Positions 1 to 8,893 of a stretch of 64,000 nucleotides of DNA are shown here, piece by piece. A program made the translations under genes and the position numbers. Origin of the DNA: Sporobacter termitidis DSM 10068. Lineage in GTDB: Bacteria; Bacillota; Clostridia; Oscillospirales; Oscillospiraceae. The notes beneath the pieces are model-generated. The model saw only the letters and a program-made list of their open reading frames with translations. It was not told the DNA's origin and ran no database searches. Numbering within the stretch: the first letter of the stretch is position 1; every line of letters begins with the position of its first letter. The stretch lies in assembly GCF_900130065.1 (NCBI RefSeq), contig NZ_FQXV01000001.1:154572-218571 (forward strand), read 5' to 3'.

Positions 1-591
1 GTCAGCGTCATCGTCATACCGGTTGGTGCTTCTGCCGAACAGGCCGAAAAATCTCCTGGTGGATTTTTTCGTCTCCTGTTCCAGCTGCGTCTGCGCCTCG
101 ATCGATTTTTCGACCTCCGCGGCGATCTCCGCCTCCGTGTCGGCGGAGGAGTACCTGTACTTGTCGAAAGCGATAACGTCGCCGGAGGGCGCCTTGGGCG
201 GCTGCGCGTTCTTCTCCTTCTGCGCCTCGTAGGCGGCGCTCATGGCATTGACGATTCTCTGAGGCTCGGGTATCTCAGTCGTCTTTTCCTTTACCTGAAC
301 AGGCGCTGCCTGCACCTCGGCCGGTTCCGGCAGCCGTCCGGTTTTCCCCGTGACCTCCGAGACGATCCGGTTCGTCCTTTCCTGGAGGACGGCGGCCGGC
401 GTTTTCTTGTCGCCGTCGATATAGGCCGTCCCCTTGTATTCCGCCAGAATCGATTCAAGAGTGAAGTCGTCGTCTGTAAAATCAACGGCTTGTCCGTCGT
501 CGTCGGTATACGTGCCGTCATTTTCCGATGCGGGGTATGCGTCGTATTCCCTGCCGGATTCGGTGTTCAGCTCGTCAGGCGCCATGGACAT
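1..591 (-). CDS. Acidic protein of unknown function, N-terminal part (runs off the window)
   Basis: An open frame of 197 codons begins with ATG at 591, preceded by GAGGAG, and is still open at position 1, so only the N-terminus is present. The start is rich in Asp, Glu and Tyr (for example TDDDGQAVDFTDDDF). It is followed by a Pro/Val/Glu-rich stretch, then a charged segment with VIAFDKYRYSS and a basic RRFFGLFGRS. No signal peptide or membrane segment is visible in the part present. It lies 25 bp downstream of rlmB on the same strand, so the two probably form one operon. I do not recognise the family. The good ribosome binding site and unbroken frame make it a real gene. Confidence 0.75.
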   Translation of the reverse strand, partial: MSMAPDELNTESGREYDAYPASENDGTYTDDDGQAVDFTDDDFTLESILAEYKGTAYIDGDKKTPAAVLQERTNRIVSEVTGKTGRLPEPAEVQAAPVQVKEKTTEIPEPQRIVNAMSAAYEAQKEKNAQPPKAPSGDVIAFDKYRYSSADTEAEIAAEVEKSIEAQTQLEQETKKSTRRFFGLFGRSTNRYDDDAD

Positions 592-616
592 CCACTCCTC
601 TCCTCAGTCTTGCTCA

Positions 617-1453
617 CTATTTCTTTGCGCTTCTCTGCCGCAGCGCCTCGTACAGTATGACGGACGCCGAAACCGAGGCATTGAGCGACGAAATTTTCCC
701 CACCATGGGAATTCTGAGCCTGAAATCACAGCTCTCCTCGACGAGGCGGCTCATCCCCCCGCCCTCCGAGCCGATGACAATGGCGGCGGGCCCGGTGAGA
801 TCGGTATCCCACAGCCCGTTGTTGCCGGCGCTCGTCGCGCCGTAGATCCACACCCCGGCCTTTTTGAGCTCCTGCAGCGCCGCTGTAATGTTCGCCACGC
901 GGGCAATAGCCATGTGCTCGACGGCGCCGGCCGACGTCTTCGAGACGATGGCCGTCATTCCGGCGCTGCGCCGTTTGGGGATAACGATGCCGTGCGCGCC
1001 GACGCATTCGGCGGTCCTGATCACGGCGCCCAGGTTGTGCGGGTCAGAAATCTCATCGCAGACGACGACCAGCGGCGCTTCGCCCCTGTCCTTCGCCAGC
1101 TGCAATATCTCCTCGATGCTTACGTAAGATTTGACGGAGGCCAGCGCGATAACGCCCTGGTGGGCATGGGTCGCGCTCATGGCGTCCAGCTTTCTTTTAT
1201 CCGCTTCGACAACGACGGCGCCGGCGTCCCGCGCCTTTGCGGCGATGTGTCCCAGCGTGGCGTCCGTCTCTCCCCTGGCGATAAACACCTTGTCGATCGG
1301 CCGCCCCGCGCGGAGCGCCTCAATGACGGCGTTGCGCCCTTCGATGACGCCCTCCGCCACGGGGTCGTCCTGCACCGCGGGCTCCTCCCGCCTGTGATAA
1401 GGGTCCATATGACGCGCGGGCGGCTTCCGGCGATTGAACGTGCCGTCATTCAT
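617..1453 (-). CDS. rlmB: 23S rRNA (guanosine-2'-O-)-methyltransferase, RlmB/TrmH (SpoU) family
   Basis: SpoU-class methyltransferases move a methyl group from SAM to a ribose 2'-OH; RlmB acts on 23S rRNA. The N-terminal substrate-binding domain is recognised by VIEGRNAVIEAL (about residues 40-50). The knotted SPOUT domain follows, with NLGAVIRTAECVGAHG, then IVIGSEGGGMS and IPMVGKISSLNASVSAS near the C-terminus, the three family motifs. I take the start at 1453 (MNDGTF, 278 aa) because GAGGT lies about 10 nt upstream; the frame is open to 1522 but has no such site there. RlmB and TrmH-type paralogues cannot be separated with certainty by eye. A promoter is visible at 1539-1567. Confidence 0.9.
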   Translation of the reverse strand: MNDGTFNRRKPPARHMDPYHRREEPAVQDDPVAEGVIEGRNAVIEALRAGRPIDKVFIARGETDATLGHIAAKARDAGAVVVEADKRKLDAMSATHAHQGVIALASVKSYVSIEEILQLAKDRGEAPLVVVCDEISDPHNLGAVIRTAECVGAHGIVIPKRRSAGMTAIVSKTSAGAVEHMAIARVANITAALQELKKAGVWIYGATSAGNNGLWDTDLTGPAAIVIGSEGGGMSRLVEESCDFRLRIPMVGKISSLNASVSASVILYEALRQRSAKK

Positions 1454-1538
1454 ATATCGTTTTACCTCATTTGTAATTTGTTGTGACCTGGATTTAACCA
1501 AAAATCCATAGGGGCGATCCAAGAACCGCCCTTCATGT

Positions 1539-1567
1539 ATTATACGATATTAAACTGTCGAAAACAA
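1539..1567 (-). promoter_or_regulatory. Sigma-A-type promoter for rlmB
   Basis: On the minus strand TTGTTT (1567-1562) and a perfect TATAAT (1544-1539) are separated by 17 bp, about 85 nt upstream of the rlmB ATG. The -10 is ideal and the -35 is weak. Transcription would start near 1532. Confidence 0.55.
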
Positions 1568-1676
1568 TACCCGCCGGTACCAACGGATTTCCAAATTCTC
1601 AGGAAGTTTCTGGTCATCCCCGGCGCTCTCCGCGCCCTCAGCCGCGGCGTCGGCAGCAGTATGCTCCCCTCGTCCG

Positions 1677-1709
1677 GCACGCTCAGTATAGCATACTGAG
1701 CGTGCTTTT
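1677..1709 (+). terminator. Orphan intrinsic terminator-like hairpin
   Basis: A perfect 13-bp stem (1677-1689 with 1693-1705), a 3-nt loop and a following TTTT (1706-1709) form an intrinsic terminator on the plus strand. No plus-strand gene lies upstream; rlmB is divergent. It may be left from a lost gene or belong to an unannotated small RNA. Confidence 0.55.
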
Positions 1710-2028
1710 CCCGTTATAAGAAAGCCGCGTGCCCGCCCGCATACTCATTCGACAAAAAGCGACAAACAACCCCGATCGGCGTTTTTTAAAATATAAATAT
1801 AGTCCCAATCGAGATTTTTAAAAACCGATTATCCAGTAACCGCAACACTTTGACAGCTTTTCAAGCACAAAACGCTTAATACTCTCGTAACATATCAAGG
1901 CAAATACCGCGTCACTCCAGCCTCTTATCAAAGCTTTACAAGGCTGTTTTCGTTCAAAGTCAGCCCCAAACCATCCAATAGAAGCCCTTTTTCATCAAAT
2001 ACAAGCCTGTTTTCCTGTCGAATCCCTC

Positions 2029-2383
2029 GTAGGGGGCGATGCCCACATCGCCCCGTCGGTCCTTCCCCACAGATCACCGCCGCGCCAACAAACCCGGACG
2101 GCCGATGGCCGCCGTCCCCGTAAGGCTCCTTTAGCAAAGGCTATGTCGGCGGAGCCGACTGAGGATTGTCTCCTGTGCCGCGCCGCTGTGTATCAGCCCC
2201 TGTAAGGGCGATTCACGAATTGCCCGCCGTTCCCAATTCCAAGGCTCCCTCAGACGAGGGAGCTGTCGCCCGCAGGCGACTGAAGGAGGGAACTCCTGTC
2301 GGCGCCCCACCGCACAAGAACAGCGAGAGCAAGCCCCCACTCCGCGTTGCGGCATTTCGTAGGGCGGGACGACCCGGCCCGCC
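2029..2383. repeat. Cluster of GTAGGGGCG-type short palindromes
   Basis: Three units lie close together: 2029-2054 (core GATGCCCACATC), 2201-2225 (core GATTCACGAATT) and 2359-2383 (core GGACGACCC). Each has the form GTAGGG-CG, a small self-complementary core, then CGCCC. Related units occur elsewhere in the window (1509, 8815, 25876, 42111, 50745, 55184, 60928), always between genes. Confidence 0.6.
2122..2291. repeat. Two copies of an AAGGCTCC...GACTGAGG repeat
   Basis: The segments 2122-2170 and 2241-2291 can be aligned end to end. Both begin AAGGCTCC, contain a hairpin (GTCGGCGGAGCCGAC in the first, GTCGCCCGCAGGCGAC in the second) and end with a GACTGA-GGA motif. The second copy has an extra inner CTCCCTC/GAGGGAG stem. 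From memory, similar elements are dispersed in Oscillospiraceae genomes; that was not checked. Confidence 0.55.
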
Positions 2384-2576
2384 GTCGGTCCCTATCTCGG
2401 ACGACAAGCAGCGCCATAAGAGCGTCCGTCACGGACCCCCACGCCTCTTATGGCCTGCTGGGCGGCCCTTCGCCCCAGGTCCCCCGTCTGGTACGGCAAG
2501 GGCCCTGCCCTTGCCAACCCAATTCAACGCACAGGGACGGCGCGCAGCCCCATCAACGGGTCACAGGAGGTGGGAT

Positions 2577-3737
<1,161 letters not shown>

Positions 3738-3781
3738 TATTTTATCTCCTTATAATAGAAGTTTTTATGCTGTTTTATGGC

Positions 3782-3810
3782 ATTATACCACACGCCGATG
3801 CTAACATAAA
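3782..3810 (-). promoter_or_regulatory. Probable metK promoter
   Basis: A perfect TATAAT (3787-3782) lies 45 nt upstream of the metK ATG. At 17-bp spacing the -35 is a poor TTTATG (3810-3805). The -10 quality and position support it; the -35 does not. Confidence 0.4.
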
Positions 3811-3855
3811 GTATAAAATAATTATGTGTTGATACATACTTTTCATAAAGCCGGT

Positions 3856-3882
3856 AAAAAATGGGCGGCCGCCGGCCGCCCA
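3856..3882 (-). terminator. Intrinsic terminator of citrate synthase
   Basis: An 8-bp all-GC stem (GGGCGGCC/GGCCGCCC) is followed on the minus strand by ATTTTTT (3862-3856), about 38 nt after the citrate synthase stop codon. Confidence 0.8.
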
Positions 3883-3920
3883 TAAATATTGACGTATGTA
3901 AGCGCACCGGCTGCCTGAGG

Positions 3921-5288
3921 TCAGCGCCTGTCCAAAGGCACAAATTCCCCCTTGGGCGCGACCGCCTTATAGGCGGGCCTGATGATCTTGTTGCTGTTGA
4001 AGACCTCCTCGATCCTGTGGGCGCACCAGCCGACCATCCGCGCGATGGCAAACAGCGGCGTATAAAGCTCCTCCGGAATACCCAGCATTTTATAGACGAG
4101 GCCGGAATACATGTCGACGTTGGCGCACATCACCTTTTCCTCGTTGCGCTCCTCGGCAAACGCCGTCGGCGCCAGACGCTCGACCGTTTCGAAAAGCTCG
4201 AACTCGTCCAGCATGCCCTTTTTCTCAGCCAGGACCTTCGCCATGGCCTTCAGCGTGACGGCCCGCGGGTCGCTGAGCGTGTAAACGGCATGGCCCATGC
4301 CGTAAATAAGTCCGTCTCCCCCGGCCGCTTCCTTCCGCAGGATCTTGCGCAGGTACGAAAGGAGCTCCGTCTCGTCCTTCCAGTTTTTTACGTCCTTTTC
4401 GATATAAGAGAACATCTCCATGACCTTCTTGTTGGCCCCGCCGTGCTTGGGGCCTTTCAGCGAACCGACGGCCGCTGAAATGGACGAATAGATGTCCGTC
4501 CCCGACGAGGAGAGGACGCGGCAGGCAAAGGCGGAATTGTTTCCGCCGCCGTGCTCGGCGTGCAGGACAAGACACAGGTCTAAAAGCTGCGCCTCGTCGC
4601 TTGTAAAGTTATTGTCATGCCGGACGCTGTAGAGGAAGTTTTCCGCGGTGGACAGACCGTCCTTCGGCCGATGGATGAAAAGGCTCTCGTTGTCGTAATA
4701 ATGCTTCTTGACCGCGAAGGCGTTGGCGACAATCACCGGCGTGCGCGCGACGAGGTGCAGCACCTGGTCGAGCTCCTTCTCAATGTTATTCAAATCCGTC
4801 TCCGGATCGGGGTCGTAGGAATACAGCGCCAGCACGCTTCTGGCGAGCTTGTTCATGATGTCGTTGCTGGGCGCGCAGAGGATCATATCCTCGAAAAAAC
4901 GCTCCGGCAAAGTCCTGTACTCGTCCAATATTCTCGTAAAGGATTCCAGAGACGGCCGGTTCGGGAGCGCGCCGAACAGCAGCAGGTAGGCGGTCTCCTC
5001 AAAGCCCAGGCGGCCTTCGCTCATGAAGCCGTCCACAAGCTCCTCAACATTGATCCCGCGGTAAATAAGCTGTCCGGGCATCGGCATCTTTTTGCCGTCC
5101 TTCATGAAATAGCCGTTGACATTGCCGATGCGCGTCACGCCGGCCATCACGCCGGAACCGTCGGCATTTCTCAGACCGCGCTTGACAGAGTCGTTGTAGC
5201 AGGATTTATCAATAACAATGCTCTGCTGAATTTCAGCAGCTTGTTTATTTAAAAATTCAATTGCATTAAGTGATCTCGCTGATTGCAT
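3921..5288 (-). CDS. gltA: Citrate synthase (citrate/2-methylcitrate synthase family)
   Basis: It condenses oxaloacetate with acetyl-CoA to give citrate, feeding 2-oxoglutarate and glutamate synthesis. The two catalytic histidine regions are visible as LHAEHGGGNNSAF and YGMGHAVYTLSDPRA, and the C-terminus has the usual FAIARMVGWCAHRIEE. I start at the ATG at 5288 (455 aa), preceded by GGGGAG; the frame is open to 5420, but that extension would begin upstream of the promoter at 5329-5357. The N-terminal region (NGYFMKDGKKMPMPGQL, RGINVEELV) is the longer Clostridia-type form. The gene is monocistronic, with its own promoter and terminator. Use of propionyl-CoA instead cannot be excluded. Confidence 0.93.
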   Translation of the reverse strand: MQSARSLNAIEFLNKQAAEIQQSIVIDKSCYNDSVKRGLRNADGSGVMAGVTRIGNVNGYFMKDGKKMPMPGQLIYRGINVEELVDGFMSEGRLGFEETAYLLLFGALPNRPSLESFTRILDEYRTLPERFFEDMILCAPSNDIMNKLARSVLALYSYDPDPETDLNNIEKELDQVLHLVARTPVIVANAFAVKKHYYDNESLFIHRPKDGLSTAENFLYSVRHDNNFTSDEAQLLDLCLVLHAEHGGGNNSAFACRVLSSSGTDIYSSISAAVGSLKGPKHGGANKKVMEMFSYIEKDVKNWKDETELLSYLRKILRKEAAGGDGLIYGMGHAVYTLSDPRAVTLKAMAKVLAEKKGMLDEFELFETVERLAPTAFAEERNEEKVMCANVDMYSGLVYKMLGIPEELYTPLFAIARMVGWCAHRIEEVFNSNKIIRPAYKAVAPKGEFVPLDRR

Positions 5289-5328
5289 CGCTGGATTCTC
5301 CCCTTTTTTGCCTATTATTATTGACTTT

Positions 5329-5357
5329 ATAATACAGCCTGCGCCGCCCCTTGTCAA
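5329..5357 (-). promoter_or_regulatory. Strong promoter of citrate synthase
   Basis: On the minus strand a perfect TTGACA (5357-5352) is separated by exactly 17 bp from TATTAT (5334-5329), about 40 nt upstream of the ATG at 5288. Its position inside the longest frame shows that the upstream part of that frame is not coding. Confidence 0.75.
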
Positions 5358-5521
5358 TAAAAATGAAAGATGTTGTACCTGAAATTGCATAATTATCAAA
5401 GTGTCAAAAGGATCGGTCAAAATAATTGTATTTCATGGTATATTTACCATTTAATAGTAAATACTAACAGCAATCCGGCTCGTCAGACGGATACTTATGA
5501 ATCAATCAGGAGGTTTTACAA

Positions 5522-6511
5522 GTGAAATTGTCCAGCAGGATATCTTTCCGGGCCGCCGTCACCGCACTTCTCGCGGTACTGGCAGGCGGTCTCCTGTGGG
5601 CCGGGGTGCCGGTCCTGGCGGCGGACGCCGCGCAAAACTCAAGCCCGGTCGCGGAAAATCTCAGCTATAACACATTCAGGGATATCCCCGTCAAAGGTCA
5701 GCTCTCGGCCAGTGACCCCGAGGGAGACGCGCTGACCTTTGAAATTGCCGACCTGCCGAAAAAGGGCATCGTTCAGACGGAGGGCGACGGCAGCTTTGTC
5801 TACACGCCGGAGGCCGGCAAAAAGGGACAGGACAGCTTCTCCTATATCGCCGTCGACACCGCGGGGAACCTCTCGGACAAGGGTATCGTCACCATAAGCA
5901 TCAACAAGCAATCAACGAAGCTCACCTATGCCGACATGGCGGACAACGGTTCTTATTACTCCGCACTCGTACTGGCCGAAAAAGGTATTCTGACCGGCGA
6001 AAAGCTTGGCAGCGAATACTTTTTCCGTCCGGACGCGACGGTGACCCGCGGAGAGTTTTTGGCGATGTGCCTGGCAATGGATGACACAAAGACGCTGCCG
6101 GGCATCACGCGGACCGGCTTCTCCGACGACGCGAGTATCCCAATGTGGGTCAAGCCCTATGTCTCCACGGCACTGATGTCCGGCATCATCACCGGCTTCA
6201 GGGACGGCGACGGGCAGCTTATCTTCGCGCCGCAGGAACCGATCACCATGTCCGAGGCGGCCGTTGTCCTGAATAATGTCCTGAAGGTCTCAGACGTGGA
6301 AGCCGTCGACGCCATATCGCAGGACGTCTGCCCCGCCTGGGCGTATCAGGCGGAGGTCAACCTGTCGGCCTGCAATATTCTGCAGCCCGCGGCGGTACAG
6401 GCGGTGCCCCAGGTCCTGACCCGTGCGCAGGCGGCCGACATGCTTGTGGCCTCAATGGAGGTCGTGAACGCCCGTGACAGCGGCGGCTCGCTCCTGAGCT
6501 GGCTGAAGTAG
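5522..6511 (+). CDS. Secreted protein: Ig/cadherin-like domain plus S-layer homology repeats
   Basis: A 329-aa exported surface protein. Residues 1-37 form a signal peptide (basic start, AVTALLAVLAGGLLWAG, cleavage near VLAADA). Residues 40-130 look like one cadherin/Big_9-type beta-sandwich (SDPEGDALTFEI, GSFVYTPEAG, DSFSYIAVD). Residues 135-320 hold about three S-layer homology repeats (FRPDATVTRGEFLAM, MWVKPYVSTALMSGII, PEPITMSEAA-like segments), which usually bind secondary wall polymers. The start is GTG at 5522 behind a perfect AGGAGG (5509-5514). A terminator follows at 6567. The cargo role is unknown; it may be structural. Confidence 0.85.
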   Translation: MKLSSRISFRAAVTALLAVLAGGLLWAGVPVLAADAAQNSSPVAENLSYNTFRDIPVKGQLSASDPEGDALTFEIADLPKKGIVQTEGDGSFVYTPEAGKKGQDSFSYIAVDTAGNLSDKGIVTISINKQSTKLTYADMADNGSYYSALVLAEKGILTGEKLGSEYFFRPDATVTRGEFLAMCLAMDDTKTLPGITRTGFSDDASIPMWVKPYVSTALMSGIITGFRDGDGQLIFAPQEPITMSEAAVVLNNVLKVSDVEAVDAISQDVCPAWAYQAEVNLSACNILQPAAVQAVPQVLTRAQAADMLVASMEVVNARDSGGSLLSWLK

Positions 6512-6566
6512 CTCTTATTTGCGGCTGTATTTACGAAAGCTAACCTCCGCGAAATTTTAAATATTC

Positions 6567-6602
6567 AGGGCATGCCGTCAAAATTCGGCATGCCCTTTCG
6601 TT
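6567..6602 (+). terminator. Intrinsic terminator after the SLH protein
   Basis: A perfect 11-bp stem (6567-6577 with 6586-6596), an 8-nt loop and a TTCGTTTT tail separate the SLH gene from the next operon. Confidence 0.75.
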
Positions 6603-6669
6603 TTGCGCTTTACTCTTTTGCCCGCAGGATATAAAATGGAAACAGGAACTGCAAAAAGGAGATATACAA

Positions 6670-7263
6670 ATGACTGCCTCGATCACCAGGAACGACGCGC
6701 TGGACCTTCTGAAAAAATACAATAAGGAGCCCTTTCATATCCTGCACGCGCTCACCGTTGAGGGCGTGATGGCATGGTATGCCGATCACCTCGGATATGG
6801 CGCAGACAAGACCTACTGGTCCCTGGCGGGGCTTCTGCACGACATTGACTTTGAGCTTTACCCCGAGCAGCACTGCGTCAAAGCGCCGGAGCTCCTCAGA
6901 GAGGGCGGTGTCGGCGACGACATGACCCGCGCGATCTGCAGCCACGGCTACGGTATCTGCTGTGACGTGAAGCCGGAGCACGAGATGGAAAAGGTCCTCT
7001 TCGCCGCCGACGAGCTCACCGGCCTCATCGGTGCCGCCGTGCGCATGCGGCCGTCGAAAAGCGCCGCTGATCTGGAGGTATCGAGCCTCATGAAGAAATT
7101 CAAGGACAAAAAATTCGCCGCCGGCTGCTCCCGCGATGTCATCCAGCAGGGCGCCGATATGCTCAGCTGGGAGCTTGCGAAGCTCTTTGACCTGACGATC
7201 CAGGCCATGCGCTCCTGCGAGGAAAGCGTAAACCGGCAGATGGCGGAAATGGAAAAGGAGTAG
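6670..7263 (+). CDS. HD-domain protein (putative phosphohydrolase)
   Basis: A 197-aa cytosolic protein with an HD metal-binding core: LLHDIDFE near residues 56-63, where the HD pair and a preceding histidine would bind metal, then SHGYG. The short single-domain form matches HDIG/YqeK-like uncharacterised Clostridia proteins rather than a known nucleotidase; the substrate is unknown. The start is well defined by AAAAGGAGATATACAAATG. galE begins 5 bp after its stop, so the two are co-transcribed. Confidence 0.85.
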   Translation: MTASITRNDALDLLKKYNKEPFHILHALTVEGVMAWYADHLGYGADKTYWSLAGLLHDIDFELYPEQHCVKAPELLREGGVGDDMTRAICSHGYGICCDVKPEHEMEKVLFAADELTGLIGAAVRMRPSKSAADLEVSSLMKKFKDKKFAAGCSRDVIQQGADMLSWELAKLFDLTIQAMRSCEESVNRQMAEMEKE

Positions 7264-7268
7264 TTAAA

Positions 7269-8258
7269 ATGGCTGTTTTAGTCCTCGGCGGGGCCGGCTA
7301 TATCGGTTCCCACACCGTTTACGCGCTGATCGAAAAAAAACGCGACGTCGTTATCGCGGATAACCTGCAGACCGGTCACCTTGAAGCGGTGCATCCGGAG
7401 GCGCGGTTTTATAAAGGCGATATCAGGGACAAAGCTTTCCTCGACGAGCTTTTTAAGAAGGAGCGTATCGAGGCCGTCATTCATTTCGCGGCCAGCTCCC
7501 TTGTGGGCGAGAGCATGTCCGAGCCCCTGAAATATTATGACAACAACATATACGGCACAATGGTGCTTTTAAAAAGCATGGTGGAAAACGGGATTGACAA
7601 GATCGTTTTTTCCTCAACCGCCGCTGTATACGGCGAGCCGGAACACGTGCCCATCACGGAGGACGACGTGACGCGCCCCACCAACACCTACGGCGAGACA
7701 AAGCTGTCCATGGAAAAAATGTTTAAATGGGTCGGGAACGCTCATGGTCTGAGATTCGTGTCGCTCCGGTATTTCAACGCCTGCGGCGCGCATATCGGGG
7801 GAAGCATCGGCGAGGCGCACAGCCCCGAGACGCATCTTATCCCGCTTATTTTACAAGTCCCGAACGGCCAAAGGCCGGCCATCGGCATTTTCGGCGACGA
7901 TTATGCCACGCGGGACGGCACGTGCGTCAGGGACTATATCCACGTCTCCGATCTCGCCGACGCGCACATCCTGGCCGTCGACTATCTTCTGCAGGGCGGC
8001 GCCAGCGATATCTTCAATCTCGGAAACGGGGTGGGATATACCGTTAAGGAAGTCATCGACACGGCCCGCAGCGTCACGGGGCACCCGATCCCCGCCGTCC
8101 TCTCCGAAAGACGGGCGGGCGACCCGGCGCAGCTCGTCGCTTCAAGCGAAAAGGCAAAACGCACGCTGGGCTGGAAGCCCCGCTTCTATGAGCTTGACAA
8201 GATCGTCGGCACCGCGTGGAACTGGCACAAAAGCCATCCGAACGGCTTTGATAAATAA
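7269..8258 (+). CDS. galE: UDP-glucose 4-epimerase
   Basis: GalE interconverts UDP-glucose and UDP-galactose using tightly bound NAD, supplying galactose units for wall and capsule glycans. The N-terminal Rossmann motif GGAGYIGSHT, the catalytic Ser region FSSTAAVYGEP and the YGETK Tyr-Lys pair (about residue 140) are all present. RYFNACGAH and the late CVRDYIHVSDLADAH are characteristic. The 329-aa length is normal. It follows the HD-domain gene by 5 bp. Confidence 0.95.
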   Translation: MAVLVLGGAGYIGSHTVYALIEKKRDVVIADNLQTGHLEAVHPEARFYKGDIRDKAFLDELFKKERIEAVIHFAASSLVGESMSEPLKYYDNNIYGTMVLLKSMVENGIDKIVFSSTAAVYGEPEHVPITEDDVTRPTNTYGETKLSMEKMFKWVGNAHGLRFVSLRYFNACGAHIGGSIGEAHSPETHLIPLILQVPNGQRPAIGIFGDDYATRDGTCVRDYIHVSDLADAHILAVDYLLQGGASDIFNLGNGVGYTVKEVIDTARSVTGHPIPAVLSERRAGDPAQLVASSEKAKRTLGWKPRFYELDKIVGTAWNWHKSHPNGFDK

Positions 8259-8278
8259 ATAACGCGAGGCAAAGCCAA

Positions 8279-8788
8279 GTGAGAGAATATTTTTTAAAAA
8301 CCGAACGTATCGGCTTCTCCGAATGGACGGATGCGGATTTGCCGCAGGCCTGTCTGCTGTGGGGCGACGCGAACGTCACACGGTATATTTGCGCCAGAGG
8401 CCAGTTTATAGACAACCGTCTGAGGCTCGAAATAAGCAATCTGCAACGATTTCATGTCCAATACTGGCCGATATTCGAGCTGCCGGCAGGCGAGCTGATC
8501 GGCTGCTGCGGCCTGCGGCCTTTTTCAGCGGAGAAAAATACATACGAGCTCGGTTTTCATCTCCGGAAAAAATTCTGGGGCCGAGGCTATGCCTTTGAGG
8601 CGGCCGCCGCCGTCGTCAAATATGGCTTTTCCGCGCTGAGGGCAGATAAGATTTACGCGGGCCATCATCCACAAAATTTAAACTCAAAAAAACAGCTTGT
8701 CCGCCTGGGTTTTCGTTACCTCGGAGACGAGTATTATGAGCCGACGGGCCTGTATCACCCGTCGTATGAATTGAATAGCGGCGATTAG
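8279..8788 (+). CDS. GNAT-family N-acetyltransferase (RimJ/RimL-like)
   Basis: A 169-aa single-domain acetyltransferase that would move an acetyl group from acetyl-CoA to an amine. The acetyl-CoA-binding motif A is seen as LGFHLRKKFWGRGYAFEAA, followed by the typical VKYGFSALRADKIYAGHHP and NSKKQLVRLGF. The substrate is unknown; relatives modify ribosomal protein N-termini, antibiotics or small amines. The start is GTG at 8279 with GAGG about 10 nt upstream. It lies 20 bp after galE and is probably the last gene of that operon. Confidence 0.85.
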   Translation: MREYFLKTERIGFSEWTDADLPQACLLWGDANVTRYICARGQFIDNRLRLEISNLQRFHVQYWPIFELPAGELIGCCGLRPFSAEKNTYELGFHLRKKFWGRGYAFEAAAAVVKYGFSALRADKIYAGHHPQNLNSKKQLVRLGFRYLGDEYYEPTGLYHPSYELNSGD

Positions 8789-8814
8789 AAGCAGACAGGT
8801 TTTTCGGCAGCCTG

Positions 8815-8876
8815 AGGCGAACGCAGTTCGCCCCTACGGTTTCACTGCATACCGTAGGGGCGAACTGCGTTCGCCT
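8815..8876. repeat. Perfect 26-bp inverted repeat of the GTAGGGGCG family
   Basis: The arms 8815-8840 and 8851-8876 are perfectly complementary over 26 bp with a 10-nt loop. Each arm carries GTAGGGGCGAAC and GTTCGCC, so it is a head-to-head pair of the short palindrome seen elsewhere. It sits between the convergent acetyltransferase and proA genes and may also stop transcription from both sides, although no T-run follows. Confidence 0.85.
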
Positions 8877-8893
8877 GTTATTCTAGCCGGTGC

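Larger units (their letters stand above)
1454..2576. other. Gene-free repeat island between rlmB and metK
   Basis: No open frame here looks like a gene: predicted frames have no family resemblance, no ribosome binding sites, and shadow metK or the repeats. The left half (1560-2020) is AT-rich and holds one strong orphan hairpin. The right half (2020-2570) is packed with degenerate short palindromes of the GTAGGGGCG type (near 1509, 2029, 2201 and 2359) and two copies of an AAGGCTCC element (2122-2170 and 2241-2291). It looks like a landing zone for small non-coding repeats. Confidence 0.6.

Noticed and set aside
1928-2137. A 69-codon minus-strand frame in the repeat island
   Set aside because: Its N-terminal half translates the GTAGGGGCG palindrome and it has no ribosome binding site.
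3738-3860. SAM riboswitch upstream of metK
   Set aside because: The leader is too short and lacks the conserved SAM-I blocks.
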